This document shows, piece after piece, positions 1-8,147 of a stretch of DNA of 64,000 bases (position 1 is its first letter; the number at the start of each line of letters is the position of its first letter). The translations under genes and the position numbers were made by a program. The notes beneath the pieces are model-generated. The model was given only the letters and a program-made list of their open reading frames with translations, made no database searches and was not told the origin of the DNA. Source of the DNA: Candidatus Opimibacter skivensis (GTDB taxonomy: Bacteria > Bacteroidota > Bacteroidia > Chitinophagales > Saprospiraceae); NCBI GenBank assembly GCA_016721905.1, contig JADKHH010000033.1:310001-374000 (forward strand), in the 5' to 3' direction.

Positions 1-85
1 AGCATCCTCCGAGCATCAGGGATATCAATAGGACACCTGATGTATATAGATGCAGAAGTGTTGAAGGTTTATTTTTGTTTGCCAT
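1..85 (-). CDS. Lipoprotein, N-terminal fragment (gene runs off the window)
   Basis: Twenty-eight codons are visible from an ATG at 85 toward the window edge. They encode a basic N-region (ANKNK), a hydrophobic stretch and a lipobox ending L-M-L-G-G-C, so the product is exported and lipidated at Cys28. The gene starts 22 nt after the stop of the DUF6029 gene on the same strand, so the two probably share a transcript. In Bacteroidota, DUF6029 genes are often followed by an Omp28-like lipoprotein; that identity is an inference, since no mature sequence is visible. Confidence 0.6.
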   Translation of the reverse strand, partial: MANKNKPSTLLHLYTSGVLLISLMLGGC

Positions 86-107
86 GACGGTCAAAAAATT
101 AAGTCAG

Positions 108-1763
108 TTAAAAATTGGCACTAATATTCAATTTCACTCCGCTGAAGGCGGGTTCCAACCTGCATATCCCTCCGGAACAGACCACTCCTTCCACTTGCTT
201 GACATATCGTAAAGAATAGCGTGTGGATCCGGCTGAATAGACAACCCCTGCCGTTGGATAATGGAGTTTTTCACCTTCTTTGCCATCTTCCTTAACGGTC
301 GGGGCGATATTATACATATCAGAAAGTTCAAAAAGCCAATGTGGCGAAATAGAGAACTCCGCCAGTGCATATAACCAGCTGCCGTAATCCTGTTTAGTAG
401 ACATGTATTGAACCTCTGTGCGTAATGATTTCTTCTGGTCAAACTTGTATAGGTAGTCGATGTAGGGTGTTATCGCTTCTACAATGGGTACACCCGCTTT
501 GCCCTGATATAGCTCCTGATCATACCGGAGATACTGGACCCCTCCGATCATTGTCCATTCCTTAGGTTTCTTGAGGGTAAACTGGGTATAGATTTCATCA
601 TAGATATTGCGGTTTTCTGCTGCTTCCGGGCGGGTGATTCGGGAATAATTTACCAATAAACTCAGCTTCTTATTGACGGCATACCTTGCATCGATCTGGA
701 TAGCTTCTTCATCGAGTTCCTGTGTGGCAGGTGCATATCTCGAAGTGAGCCGGTAGGTATTAACCCTGGCCATTGGTGGCAGGAAATCAATTAACCCCCG
801 GTTGCCCGTCACAAACGGATCGGCCCGGGAAATAAAATTACTTGTCCTCTTATACTGAGCGGACAGCCCCAATCCATCACCTGCATAGGATAATGTGGTA
901 TAAAAGACATAGCCATCAGTTAGTACAAACTTGCCTACTGACTCTACACCCGTCCATAAAGTGCTGGTGGCATAAATGTCATTGATGACTTCCTCTGTCT
1001 TATAAGCTCCTTCGACATACCACGAAAATCGACCAGTGGAAAGTGTATTGTAGAGCGACAGTGAGACGGTGTTGTATGGTACAGAGTCGATAAAGTCTTC
1101 GGGTGTGTATTGGCTCAGCGTTCCGGCCAGAGCATCCATTTGTGCATCGGAGAGTGTCTTATGAAGGGCCCCAAATCCGGGAGCAATGGTGACCTTGCCT
1201 TCTTCGCCAAACGACTTAAACCCATCAATATTGATGCCCGTAATAACCGACCCATACAAATCAAAAAGGTTTTTTTGGCGTCCGGCAAGTCCCTTGATCG
1301 TCCAGTCTGGTGATATCTCATAGGCCACTTTCAAACCGACCAGGGCATTGTCTATGAGCAGGGGCCTTTCTTCATACGCCCTGAAGATGATACCGCTCCC
1401 TATCTGATCGTAGATGTAACCTCCAAGAAGGGAGAGTTTTCCGAGTTTCTTACCGGCATACCACCTTCCAATCCCCTGTGCTGTATAGGAATCAGTAGGG
1501 TTAAGCAAGGCGGAATTTTCAAAAATATCATATCGCATGCCAAAATCAAACCCGGCAATCTGGGCACGTAATGACAACCAGGTCTCCAATCCTATCTGCT
1601 GGCGCTCGTACTGCGGGATACCCGGAGGGACGATTTTATCATCATAGATATAGAAGTAGGTATTGTTGTCCAGGCTACCAGAGACGCTCAATTGCTCCTG
1701 AGAATACACCAGGGAAGAAAGCGTTGAACAGATAACAAGGGTGAGGATCCGGTACACTGACAT
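108..1763 (-). CDS. DUF6029 family outer-membrane beta-barrel protein
   Basis: The 551-aa product has a signal peptide of about 22 residues ending V-Y-S-Q. The rest is a run of alternating aromatic/hydrophobic strands (for example FGMRYDIF, FSWYVEGAY, SLRTEVQYM) ending with a terminal aromatic residue (SANF), as expected for an outer-membrane barrel. Length and repetitive strand pattern fit the DUF6029 family, whose function is unknown. It is divergent from a TlpA-like thioredoxin gene 139 bp away and followed by a lipoprotein gene. That trio recurs in Bacteroidota and hints at envelope redox or assembly work, but no substrate can be read from the sequence. Confidence 0.75.
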   Translation of the reverse strand: MSVYRILTLVICSTLSSLVYSQEQLSVSGSLDNNTYFYIYDDKIVPPGIPQYERQQIGLETWLSLRAQIAGFDFGMRYDIFENSALLNPTDSYTAQGIGRWYAGKKLGKLSLLGGYIYDQIGSGIIFRAYEERPLLIDNALVGLKVAYEISPDWTIKGLAGRQKNLFDLYGSVITGINIDGFKSFGEEGKVTIAPGFGALHKTLSDAQMDALAGTLSQYTPEDFIDSVPYNTVSLSLYNTLSTGRFSWYVEGAYKTEEVINDIYATSTLWTGVESVGKFVLTDGYVFYTTLSYAGDGLGLSAQYKRTSNFISRADPFVTGNRGLIDFLPPMARVNTYRLTSRYAPATQELDEEAIQIDARYAVNKKLSLLVNYSRITRPEAAENRNIYDEIYTQFTLKKPKEWTMIGGVQYLRYDQELYQGKAGVPIVEAITPYIDYLYKFDQKKSLRTEVQYMSTKQDYGSWLYALAEFSISPHWLFELSDMYNIAPTVKEDGKEGEKLHYPTAGVVYSAGSTRYSLRYVKQVEGVVCSGGICRLEPAFSGVKLNISANF

Positions 1764-1820
1764 AAACCTGTATGATTAATGATTCGTTAAAAGGGAAGGA
1801 ATCTGGGAATCAATTGGCTT

Positions 1821-1828
1821 CAAAAATA
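1821..1828 (-). promoter_or_regulatory. Candidate -7 element (TATTTTTG) of the DUF6029 gene
   Basis: This is an exact match to the Bacteroidota sigma-ABfr -7 word TAnnTTTG, about 60 nt upstream of the DUF6029 start. No clear -33 TTTG lies at the usual spacing. The opposite strand of the same gap has a one-mismatch version (GATATTTG) that could serve the thioredoxin gene. Confidence 0.4.
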
Positions 1829-1902
1829 GATATTTGAGTGAAGGTAAGAGGTCATTTCTTTACCTTACCTGAAGATTCATATTACATTCAAATCACCATA
1901 TC

Positions 1903-2403
1903 GTGAATAAATTACTGATTTTCATAGCTTTAGTCTCTATTTCCGTTGGTTTTTCACCTTCCGGGGTGTCCAAAAAGTTGCCGGACATTTCAATCACTGA
2001 TCTTCAGGGCAAACCGGTAAAAATCCAGGAATACGCTAAAGGCAGTAAGTACACGATTATGAGTTTCTGGGCTACCTGGTGTGCCCCCTGTAAGCGTGAA
2101 TTGGATGCCATCGGTGAATTATACCCTGATTGGAAGGAAACCTACGATGTCAGGTTAGTGGCTATCACCATTGACAATGCGAGGGCTCTGACCCAGGTGA
2201 AGCCGCTGATCGAAGAGAAAGGCTGGGAATTCGATGTACTGGTAGATTCAAAGCAGGAGTTGCAGCAGGCACTCAATTTTCAGGCCATCCCTCAAACCTT
2301 TGTGGTAGACGCGGAGGGCAACATCCTCTACCAACATGAAGGTTATACCCCGGGTGATGAATATGAACTTGAAAAGGTCATCAAGGAACTATCCGGAAAA
2401 TAA
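1903..2403 (+). CDS. TlpA-like periplasmic thiol-disulfide oxidoreductase
   Basis: The 166-aa thioredoxin-fold protein starts at a GTG and has a short N-terminal hydrophobic segment (residues 3-17) acting as signal peptide or anchor. The W-C-A-P-C active site has cysteines at residues 60 and 63, inside F-W-A-T-W-C-A-P-C-K. The cis-proline loop is I-P-Q-T-F (Pro130). This is the TlpA/ResA pattern of a reductase that keeps exported cysteines reduced. The spacing between the CxxC and the cis-Pro is normal for the family, and nothing is missing. The divergent neighbour is the DUF6029 barrel. Confidence 0.88.
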   Translation: MNKLLIFIALVSISVGFSPSGVSKKLPDISITDLQGKPVKIQEYAKGSKYTIMSFWATWCAPCKRELDAIGELYPDWKETYDVRLVAITIDNARALTQVKPLIEEKGWEFDVLVDSKQELQQALNFQAIPQTFVVDAEGNILYQHEGYTPGDEYELEKVIKELSGK

Positions 2404-2655
2404 CATACCCTGCATAGGAAAAATCTTCTTTTTATATCCAACAGATACATCCATTGTTAACAATAAACATTGTATATTTGGAAACGATGGTTGCAGACAA
2501 ATCTTCCCCCAGATCTGCTCTCTCTCATCAGCATAAATGTTTTGATATCGCTCCACTTTAACACCTTTTCAAGACAGTTATTTATTTTCTAGCTCCGTGG
2601 CTTCACAGCTACCGGAACTTTACTTTTTAGTATATTTAGATAAAATAGAACAGCG

Positions 2656-4851
2656 ATGAGTGAGCATGTAGTTGATCTCCAGGCGTCCTTACACGAGTAT
2701 TTCGGATTCAATCAGTTTAAGGATGAGCAGGAAGCTATTATACAAACCGTGATAGATGGCAGAGACTGCCTGGTGATCATGCCGACAGGTGGAGGCAAAT
2801 CACTTTGTTACCAGTTGCCTGCCTTGATGATGGAAGGAACAGCCATCATTATTTCCCCACTGATCGCCCTGATGAAAAATCAGGTAGATGCCATCCGTGG
2901 ATATAGCGAAGGAGATGTCATAGCCCACTTCCTGAATTCTTCCCTGGGCCGCAAGGAAATAGCCCAGGTAAAGGAAGACATTGCCAGTGGTGCTACTAAA
3001 TTATTATACGTCGCTCCGGAGACTTTGACCAAAGAAGAAAACCTGGAGTTTTTCAGAAACACGAATGTGTCTTTTGTGGCCGTGGATGAAGCGCATTGTA
3101 TTTCCGAATGGGGACATGATTTCCGGCCGGAGTATCGCAACATACGTTCGATGATCGAACGCATAGGAGATAACATACCGGTCATCGCCCTGACCGCAAC
3201 AGCTACCCCTAAAGTACAGACAGATATTGTCAAGAGTCTGGAGATGAAAAACGAACGGAAGTTCATATCCAGTTTCAACAGGCCTAACCTCTATTATGAA
3301 GTTCGTCCCAAACTTGGAAAGGAGCAGACGATAAAAGAAATACTTCAAATCCTGAAAGGGAAAGGAGGTCCTTCCGCAATCATTTATGTGCAGGCCCGGA
3401 AGACAACAGAAGAACTGGCCGAAATGCTCAACCTGAATGGTATCTCCGCAGCTCCGTACCATGCGGGTATGGATGCCAAATCAAGGGCTCATGTTCAGGA
3501 TTCTTTTTTGAGTGAAGAAGTAAAGGTCATCTGTGCTACTATCGCATTTGGGATGGGTATTGACAAACCGGATGTACGCGTAGTGATACACTATGATATT
3601 CCAAAGAGTATAGAAAATTATTATCAGGAGACAGGGCGTGGTGGTCGCGATGGCATGGAAGGCTCATGTTATTCCTTCTACGCGCCTAAGGACATATACA
3701 AACTGGAAAAATTTCTACGTGACAAACCGGTTGCTGAGCGTGAAATGGGCGGACAATTACTCGAAGAGGTAGTAGCCTATGCCGAAACCAGTGGTTGCCG
3801 TCGCAAATTCTTACTTCACTATTTCGGTGAAGAATATGATGATAGTAATTGCGGAGGCTTCTGCGATAATTGCCGGTATCCGAAAGAAAAACATGAAGTC
3901 AAGAATGAAGTAAAGACTGGTCTGGAAGTCGTGCTGAAACTCAAGGAAGGCTATTCCACCAAAGTCATCGTGGACTTCCTGATGGGCAAGTCCAGCAAGG
4001 AAATGAATGAGTATGAATTCAGTAAACTGGAAGGATATGCAGCAGGGGTAGAAAAAGGTGAAGTGTTCTGGTATTCTATCTTGCGCCAGGCATTGCTTGC
4101 GGGTTTGCTGGAAAAAGAAATTGAAAATTACGGAGTCCTCAAGGTTACCGCACAGGGTAAAGCGTATATCAAGAAACCAAAGAGTTTTAAGATTCCACTC
4201 AACCGTGATTTTTCGGAAGAGAAAATGGCCTCTGACGAAGTGCCGGCGAAGATGGTTGCGCTGGACGAAGTACTCGTTGCCCAGCTTGAAGATTTGCGCA
4301 GGAAAGAAGCCAAGAAAAAAGGTGTACCTACATGGGCCGTATTCCAGGATGTATCACTGCATGAAATGGCCACACACTATCCTGTCAATATGGAAGAACT
4401 CTCGAGTATCAGTGGGGTGTCCATGGGCAAGGCGCAAAAATACGGAAAGGCGTTTGTCGAGGTTATTAAAAAATATGTGGAGGACAATGAAATCGAACGA
4501 CCCAGTGATATGGTCGTGCGACAGGTCGCCAATAAATCAAGAACGAAAGTCCAGATCATCCAATCGATCGACCGCAAGATGCCGCTCGAGGATATCCAAA
4601 GGACCAACAACCTCGGTTGGGATGAACTCCTCGAAGAACTGGACATCATCGTCAGCAGTGGCACCAAACTGGATATCCAATACTGTCTCGAGACTGTCGA
4701 TGAAAGCATCCAGGAAGATATCTATGAATATTTTATGAATGCCACTTCAGATTCCTTCAATGATGCCTACCAGGCGCTCAAGGATGATGACATCACCGTA
4801 GAAGAGATCCAGTTGGTGCGGATAAAGTTCTTGTCTGATATTGCAAATTAA
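2656..4851 (+). CDS. recQ: ATP-dependent DNA helicase RecQ
   Basis: The 731-aa superfamily 2 helicase unwinds DNA 3' to 5' during recombination repair. Motif I is P-T-G-G-G-K-S (about residues 44-50) and motif II is D-E-A-H. It is followed by the RecQ aromatic-rich loop (SEWGHDFRPEY). Motif VI is Q-E-T-G-R-G-G-R-D-G. A four-cysteine zinc site (C-RRK... C-GGF-C-DN-C) lies near residues 378-405. It is followed by a winged helix and an HRDC domain (about 530-605). A C-terminal helical extension of about 100 residues follows, which is common in Bacteroidota RecQ. The gene appears intact and monocistronic. The downstream gap holds a GTGAG/CTCAC inverted array. Confidence 0.95.
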   Translation: MSEHVVDLQASLHEYFGFNQFKDEQEAIIQTVIDGRDCLVIMPTGGGKSLCYQLPALMMEGTAIIISPLIALMKNQVDAIRGYSEGDVIAHFLNSSLGRKEIAQVKEDIASGATKLLYVAPETLTKEENLEFFRNTNVSFVAVDEAHCISEWGHDFRPEYRNIRSMIERIGDNIPVIALTATATPKVQTDIVKSLEMKNERKFISSFNRPNLYYEVRPKLGKEQTIKEILQILKGKGGPSAIIYVQARKTTEELAEMLNLNGISAAPYHAGMDAKSRAHVQDSFLSEEVKVICATIAFGMGIDKPDVRVVIHYDIPKSIENYYQETGRGGRDGMEGSCYSFYAPKDIYKLEKFLRDKPVAEREMGGQLLEEVVAYAETSGCRRKFLLHYFGEEYDDSNCGGFCDNCRYPKEKHEVKNEVKTGLEVVLKLKEGYSTKVIVDFLMGKSSKEMNEYEFSKLEGYAAGVEKGEVFWYSILRQALLAGLLEKEIENYGVLKVTAQGKAYIKKPKSFKIPLNRDFSEEKMASDEVPAKMVALDEVLVAQLEDLRRKEAKKKGVPTWAVFQDVSLHEMATHYPVNMEELSSISGVSMGKAQKYGKAFVEVIKKYVEDNEIERPSDMVVRQVANKSRTKVQIIQSIDRKMPLEDIQRTNNLGWDELLEELDIIVSSGTKLDIQYCLETVDESIQEDIYEYFMNATSDSFNDAYQALKDDDITVEEIQLVRIKFLSDIAN

Positions 4852-4870
4852 AAAACTGATTCCAGACGCA

Positions 4871-5002
4871 AGACGCCAGATGCCAGACGTGAGACGTGAG
4901 GCGTGAGGCGTGAGGCGTGAGATGTGGGGCGCAACTCACCACTCACCACTCACAACTCACCACTCACCACTCACCACTCACAACTCACAACTCACAACTC
5001 AC
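4871..5002. repeat. GTGAG array facing a CTCAC array (inverted low-complexity block)
   Basis: The left half repeats GTGAG with spacers such as GC or AC. The right half repeats ACTCACC or ACTCACA about eight times. The halves are complementary at the core word, so the transcript could fold into a long, slippable hairpin between recQ and aroQ. Arrays with the same core word recur at 39.9, 48.64 and 56.5 kb. The block ends about 10 nt before the aroQ start codon. Confidence 0.8.
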
Positions 5003-5012
5003 TTTCACCTGA

Positions 5013-5450
5013 ATGATCGACAACATCCATATACTCAACGGACCCAACCTCAATCTTCTGGGAAAGAGGGAACCAGCGGTGTATGGCGCTACATCCTTTG
5101 AAGAATATTTTGAAACCCTGAAGACAAAGTATCCAGGCATTGCATTGACTTGTATGCAGACAAATCATGAAGGGGTACTCATTGATCAGTTGCACCATTT
5201 TGGTTTTGAAAAAAATACAGGAATCATTCTCAATGCAGGTGGCTTATCACATACTTCTATCTCCCTGAGAGATGCTGTGGCTTCTATCGTAAATCCTGTA
5301 GTAGAAGTACATATCTCTGACATATACAAAAGAGAATCCTTCCGTTGGCACAGCTACCTGACTGCAGTGTGTGCTTCCCATTTTACCGGTTATGGTTTAG
5401 ATGGCTATCGCCTGGCGATTGACTTTCTTGTGCAGAGACGCGACAATTAA
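5013..5450 (+). CDS. aroQ: 3-dehydroquinate dehydratase, type II
   Basis: The 145-aa enzyme is of normal length for the dodecameric type II family and converts 3-dehydroquinate to 3-dehydroshikimate in aromatic amino acid biosynthesis. The N-terminal signature N-G-P-N-L-N-L-L-G-x-R-E-P-x-x-Y-G carries the catalytic Tyr and Arg (residues 9-25). N-A-G-G-x-S-H-T-S-x-x-L-R-D-A (about 76-90) and the catalytic His in E-V-H-I-S-D (about 98-103) are both present. It stands alone between repeat blocks; aroA and aroB are more than 50 kb downstream in separate units. Confidence 0.95.
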   Translation: MIDNIHILNGPNLNLLGKREPAVYGATSFEEYFETLKTKYPGIALTCMQTNHEGVLIDQLHHFGFEKNTGIILNAGGLSHTSISLRDAVASIVNPVVEVHISDIYKRESFRWHSYLTAVCASHFTGYGLDGYRLAIDFLVQRRDN

Positions 5451-5454
5451 AAAA

Positions 5455-5520
5455 TAGAGACGCGATTCGGGATGTAGAGACGCGATTAATCGCGTCTCTA
5501 CATCCCGAATCGCGTCTCTA
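5455..5520. repeat. Perfect 66-bp palindrome built from the GTAGAGACGCGAT element
   Basis: The two 33-bp arms match exactly around a central TTAA. Each arm contains the word TAGAGACGCGAT twice, so there are four copies. It lies between the convergent ends of aroQ (+) and yidD (-) and would form a strong hairpin in either transcript, so bidirectional termination is plausible. The same element recurs at 48482-48580 and 56581-56644. Confidence 0.9.
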
Positions 5521-5528
5521 CGTATTTA

Positions 5529-5753
5529 TTATTGTTTCTTTTTCGGGACCGGGTCATGCCCATGACCACCCCAGGGATGGCATCGTGAAATTCTCCGGAG
5601 GCCCATCCAGATCCCTTTGACTGGTCCCCACTCCTCGATCGCCCCAACCATATAATGGCTGCACGAAGGCGTGTACCGGCAGTTAGCACCAAGTAATGGA
5701 GATAAAGTGATCTGATATAGCTTGATAGGCCAGATGAAGAGTTTCTTAAACAT
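5529..5753 (-). CDS. yidD: Membrane protein insertion efficiency factor YidD
   Basis: The 74-aa protein has the YidD signature: an amphipathic N-terminus (LFIWPIKLYQITLSPLLG), then C-R-Y-x-P-S-C-S-x-Y (about residues 25-34) and a C-terminal R-C-H-P-W-G-G-H-G-x-D-P-V-P. The family assists YidC-dependent insertion at the inner membrane. In most bacteria yidD sits between rnpA and yidC. Here it ends the ahcY > DUF6702 unit, with its ATG 3 nt after the DUF6702 stop, while rnpA is at 40.5 kb. Confidence 0.93.
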   Translation of the reverse strand: MFKKLFIWPIKLYQITLSPLLGANCRYTPSCSHYMVGAIEEWGPVKGIWMGLRRISRCHPWGGHGHDPVPKKKQ

Positions 5754-5756
5754 GGA

Positions 5757-6310
5757 TCAGTAGGTATACGTCCAGGTAGTGCGACCCGGCTGGAAAATGG
5801 TATAATCCTTATGCGATTTATTCATGCGTATATCCATGATATTACGCTGGTCATCATAGAGTTCCAGTAAGATATCATTAGACAATGTGCACTTTACAGC
5901 GCGACTCACCTTTGCCGGGAATTCCACATAACACCAGACGGCAAGTAGATCATCCGATATTTCTTTGCCCAGGAAACCAGGAACAAGCCGGGTGCCATCC
6001 ACATTAATTGTAAAATGTTTCTGCAGGTAGGATGCGATATATCGGTTTCAGCTTCTTCAGATTCCTTCGGGGTACCAATAAAAAGACCTGGAGCGCCCTC
6101 CATGGTGAGGGCACGCTCCAGGTCATCTATGAATATTTTTACGGACACTTCGAATGCTCCGGACTCTTCATTCCATCTCAACTCGCAAACACTCACGTGA
6201 ATATCATGCGAGTTGGTTGCGGAGACCCATGAAGACAGGCAAGCGGAAAGCAGTATGGTCAATAAAGTTGCTTTCAACCCCCACCCTGTCCGGGGCAGCA
6301 GGTTATCCAT
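5757..6310 (-). pseudogene. DUF6702 family protein, broken by one frameshift
   Basis: An upstream frame from 6310 gives a signal peptide and H-D-I-H-V-S-V-C-E-L-R-W-N plus S-V-K-I-F-I-D-D-L-E, the DUF6702 pattern. Near 6034 the homology moves to another frame, reading S-Y-L-Q-K-H-F-T-I-N-V-D-G and running to the stop at 5757. Restoring one base gives an uninterrupted product of about 184 aa. The start overlaps the ahcY stop by one base (TAATG) and the stop is 3 nt before yidD, so the operon arrangement is intact. A sequencing indel is as likely as real inactivation. The family is exported; its function is unknown. Confidence 0.75.
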
Positions 6311-7629
6311 TAGTAACGGTAGTATTCCGGTTTGTAAGGTCCTTCGGGAGTAACACCGATATATGTAGCCTGTTCTGTTGAAAGTGTATCGAGCTGAACA
6401 CCAAGCTTATCAAGGTGCAATCTCGCTACCAGTTCATCCAGATGTTTTGGTAGTACATATACCTGGTTACCATACTGGTCACCTTTTGTCCAGAGTTCAA
6501 TCTGGGCAATGACCTGATTGGTAAATGAGGTTGACATCACGAATGATGGGTGACCCATGGCACAACCCAGGTTGACCAGACGGCCTTCTGCGAGCAGGAG
6601 GATGTCCTTACCATTGATTGTATACTTATCTACCTGAGGTTTGATTTCCACCTTGGTGCTTCCGGCATTTTTATTGAGCCATGCCACATCGATCTCATTA
6701 TCAAAATGACCGATGTTAGCAACGATTGCTTTATCCTTCATGAGTTTGAAGTGTTCAGCAGTCAGGATATTGATACAACCTGTAGCGGTCACCACGATAT
6801 CTGCATGCGGAATAGCCTCAATCATTTTCCTTACTTCAAAACCTTCCATAGCAGCTTGTAATGCACAGATCGGGTCGATTTCGGTAACGATCACACGGCA
6901 TCCTGCAGAACGCAATGATGCAGCTGAACCTTTTCCAACGTCGCCATAACCTGCCACCACAGCAACTTTACCTGCCATCATGATATCTGTAGCCCTGCGG
7001 ATAGCATCCACACAACTTTCGCGGCAACCGTATTTGTTGTCAAACTTTGATTTAGTAACAGAGTCATTGACATTGATCGCCGGCAAGGTTAACGAGCCAT
7101 TCTTTTCTCTTTCATAAAGACGAAGAACACCGGTTGTAGTTTCTTCTGTGATCCCTTTGATGGCATCTACCAGCTCAGGATATTTATCAAGTACGATGTT
7201 AGTCAGGTCACCTCCGTCATCGAGGATCATATTCAATGGCTGGCCATCGCTGAATGCAAACAGGGTTTGCTCGATGCACCAGTCTGCTTCTTCGAGAGAC
7301 ATGCCTTTCCAGGCAAATACAGGAATACCGGCAGCAGCGATGGCTGCAGCAGCATGATCCTGAGTGGAAAAGATGTTGCAGGAAGACCAGGTTACTTCCG
7401 CACCCAGATCAACCAGCGTCTCAATCAGCACGGCTGTCTGAATAGTCATATGCAAGCAGCCGGCGATACGTGCATCCTTGAGCGGCTTGATGGTTTTATA
7501 TTGCTCTCTGAGCGCCATCAGTCCTGGCATTTCAGCCTCTGCCAGTTCAATTTCCATCCGGCCCCATTTGGCCAGTGTAATATCTTTTACTTTGTATTTC
7601 AGTTGTTGGTCAACCATCTGATCCTGCAT
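6310..7629 (-). CDS. ahcY: Adenosylhomocysteinase
   Basis: The 439-aa cytosolic enzyme hydrolyses S-adenosylhomocysteine to adenosine and homocysteine, removing the product inhibitor of methyltransferases. The NAD-binding motif G-Y-G-D-V-G-K-G lies near residue 227. The substrate-side signatures D-D-G-G-D-L-T, S-C-N-I-F-S-T-Q-D-H-A and the C-terminal K-P-E-Y-Y-R-Y are present. Length is usual for bacterial SahH. It is the first gene of ahcY > DUF6702 > yidD, with a TATCTTTG promoter word 42 nt upstream of the ATG. I saw no SAH or SAM riboswitch in the short leader. Confidence 0.96.
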   Translation of the reverse strand: MQDQMVDQQLKYKVKDITLAKWGRMEIELAEAEMPGLMALREQYKTIKPLKDARIAGCLHMTIQTAVLIETLVDLGAEVTWSSCNIFSTQDHAAAAIAAAGIPVFAWKGMSLEEADWCIEQTLFAFSDGQPLNMILDDGGDLTNIVLDKYPELVDAIKGITEETTTGVLRLYEREKNGSLTLPAINVNDSVTKSKFDNKYGCRESCVDAIRRATDIMMAGKVAVVAGYGDVGKGSAASLRSAGCRVIVTEIDPICALQAAMEGFEVRKMIEAIPHADIVVTATGCINILTAEHFKLMKDKAIVANIGHFDNEIDVAWLNKNAGSTKVEIKPQVDKYTINGKDILLLAEGRLVNLGCAMGHPSFVMSTSFTNQVIAQIELWTKGDQYGNQVYVLPKHLDELVARLHLDKLGVQLDTLSTEQATYIGVTPEGPYKPEYYRY

Positions 7630-7670
7630 GTTATTGAGTTTTTTTGCTTTAATGTTTTACAAAAACGGTG

Positions 7671-7678
7671 CAAAGATA
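7671..7678 (-). promoter_or_regulatory. Candidate -7 element (TATCTTTG) of ahcY
   Basis: This is an exact TAnnTTTG word that would put the transcription start near 7665 and leave a leader of about 35 nt before ahcY. No convincing -33 box is seen. Confidence 0.5.
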
Positions 7679-7750
7679 CCTATTGTTCTACTGGATTAGA
7701 ATATTTTAGCCAAAAGAGTCACCTAATTCACTCATTATTAATGTTTAACA

Positions 7751-8128
7751 ATGGAAAAAATAGTAACAAATGCTGCTCCGGCACCAGCCGGCCATTATAG
7801 CCAGGCCATCAGGCATAACGGTCTGGTCTTCGTGTCTGGCCAGTTACCCCTGGATCCGGTTTCAAAGGAAGTCGTCGAAGGAGGGATCGAGCCCCAGATG
7901 CGCCAGGTCATGGCTAATATCAGTGCGATACTTGAGGCCTCTGGCTCCGGACTGGACAATATCCTGAAAGCAACGATCTATATCCCTGACAGCTCCTACT
8001 GGCCTGAAATCAACCGGGTGTATGCAGCCTGTATGGGTGACCACAAACCAGCAAGAGCTGTGATACCATGTGGAGATCTCCACTATGGAGTTCTGGTGGA
8101 AATGGAAGTCATTGCCGCCACCAGGTAA
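7751..8128 (+). CDS. ridA: RidA family enamine/imine deaminase
   Basis: The 125-aa YjgF/YER057c/UK114 fold protein hydrolyses reactive enamine and imine intermediates released by PLP enzymes such as threonine dehydratase. Family landmarks are P-A-P-A-G-H-Y-S-Q-A near the start, F-V-S-G-Q-L-P and the catalytic arginine (about Arg102) in P-A-R-A-V-I. The C-terminal stretch is V-E-M-E-V-I-A. Length is canonical. It is monocistronic, divergent from ahcY and convergent with the fibronectin-III gene 19 bp away. Confidence 0.94.
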   Translation: MEKIVTNAAPAPAGHYSQAIRHNGLVFVSGQLPLDPVSKEVVEGGIEPQMRQVMANISAILEASGSGLDNILKATIYIPDSSYWPEINRVYAACMGDHKPARAVIPCGDLHYGVLVEMEVIAATR

Positions 8129-8147
8129 CCTTTAGATTGAAGGGAAA

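Noticed and set aside
4058..4738. 226-codon frame inside recQ
   Set aside because: It is out of frame with clear RecQ HRDC sequence, is rich in Arg/Ser as expected for a shifted frame, and has no independent signals.
7630..7750. SAH/SAM riboswitch in front of ahcY
   Set aside because: The leader after the candidate promoter is only about 35 nt and shows no conserved riboswitch stems.
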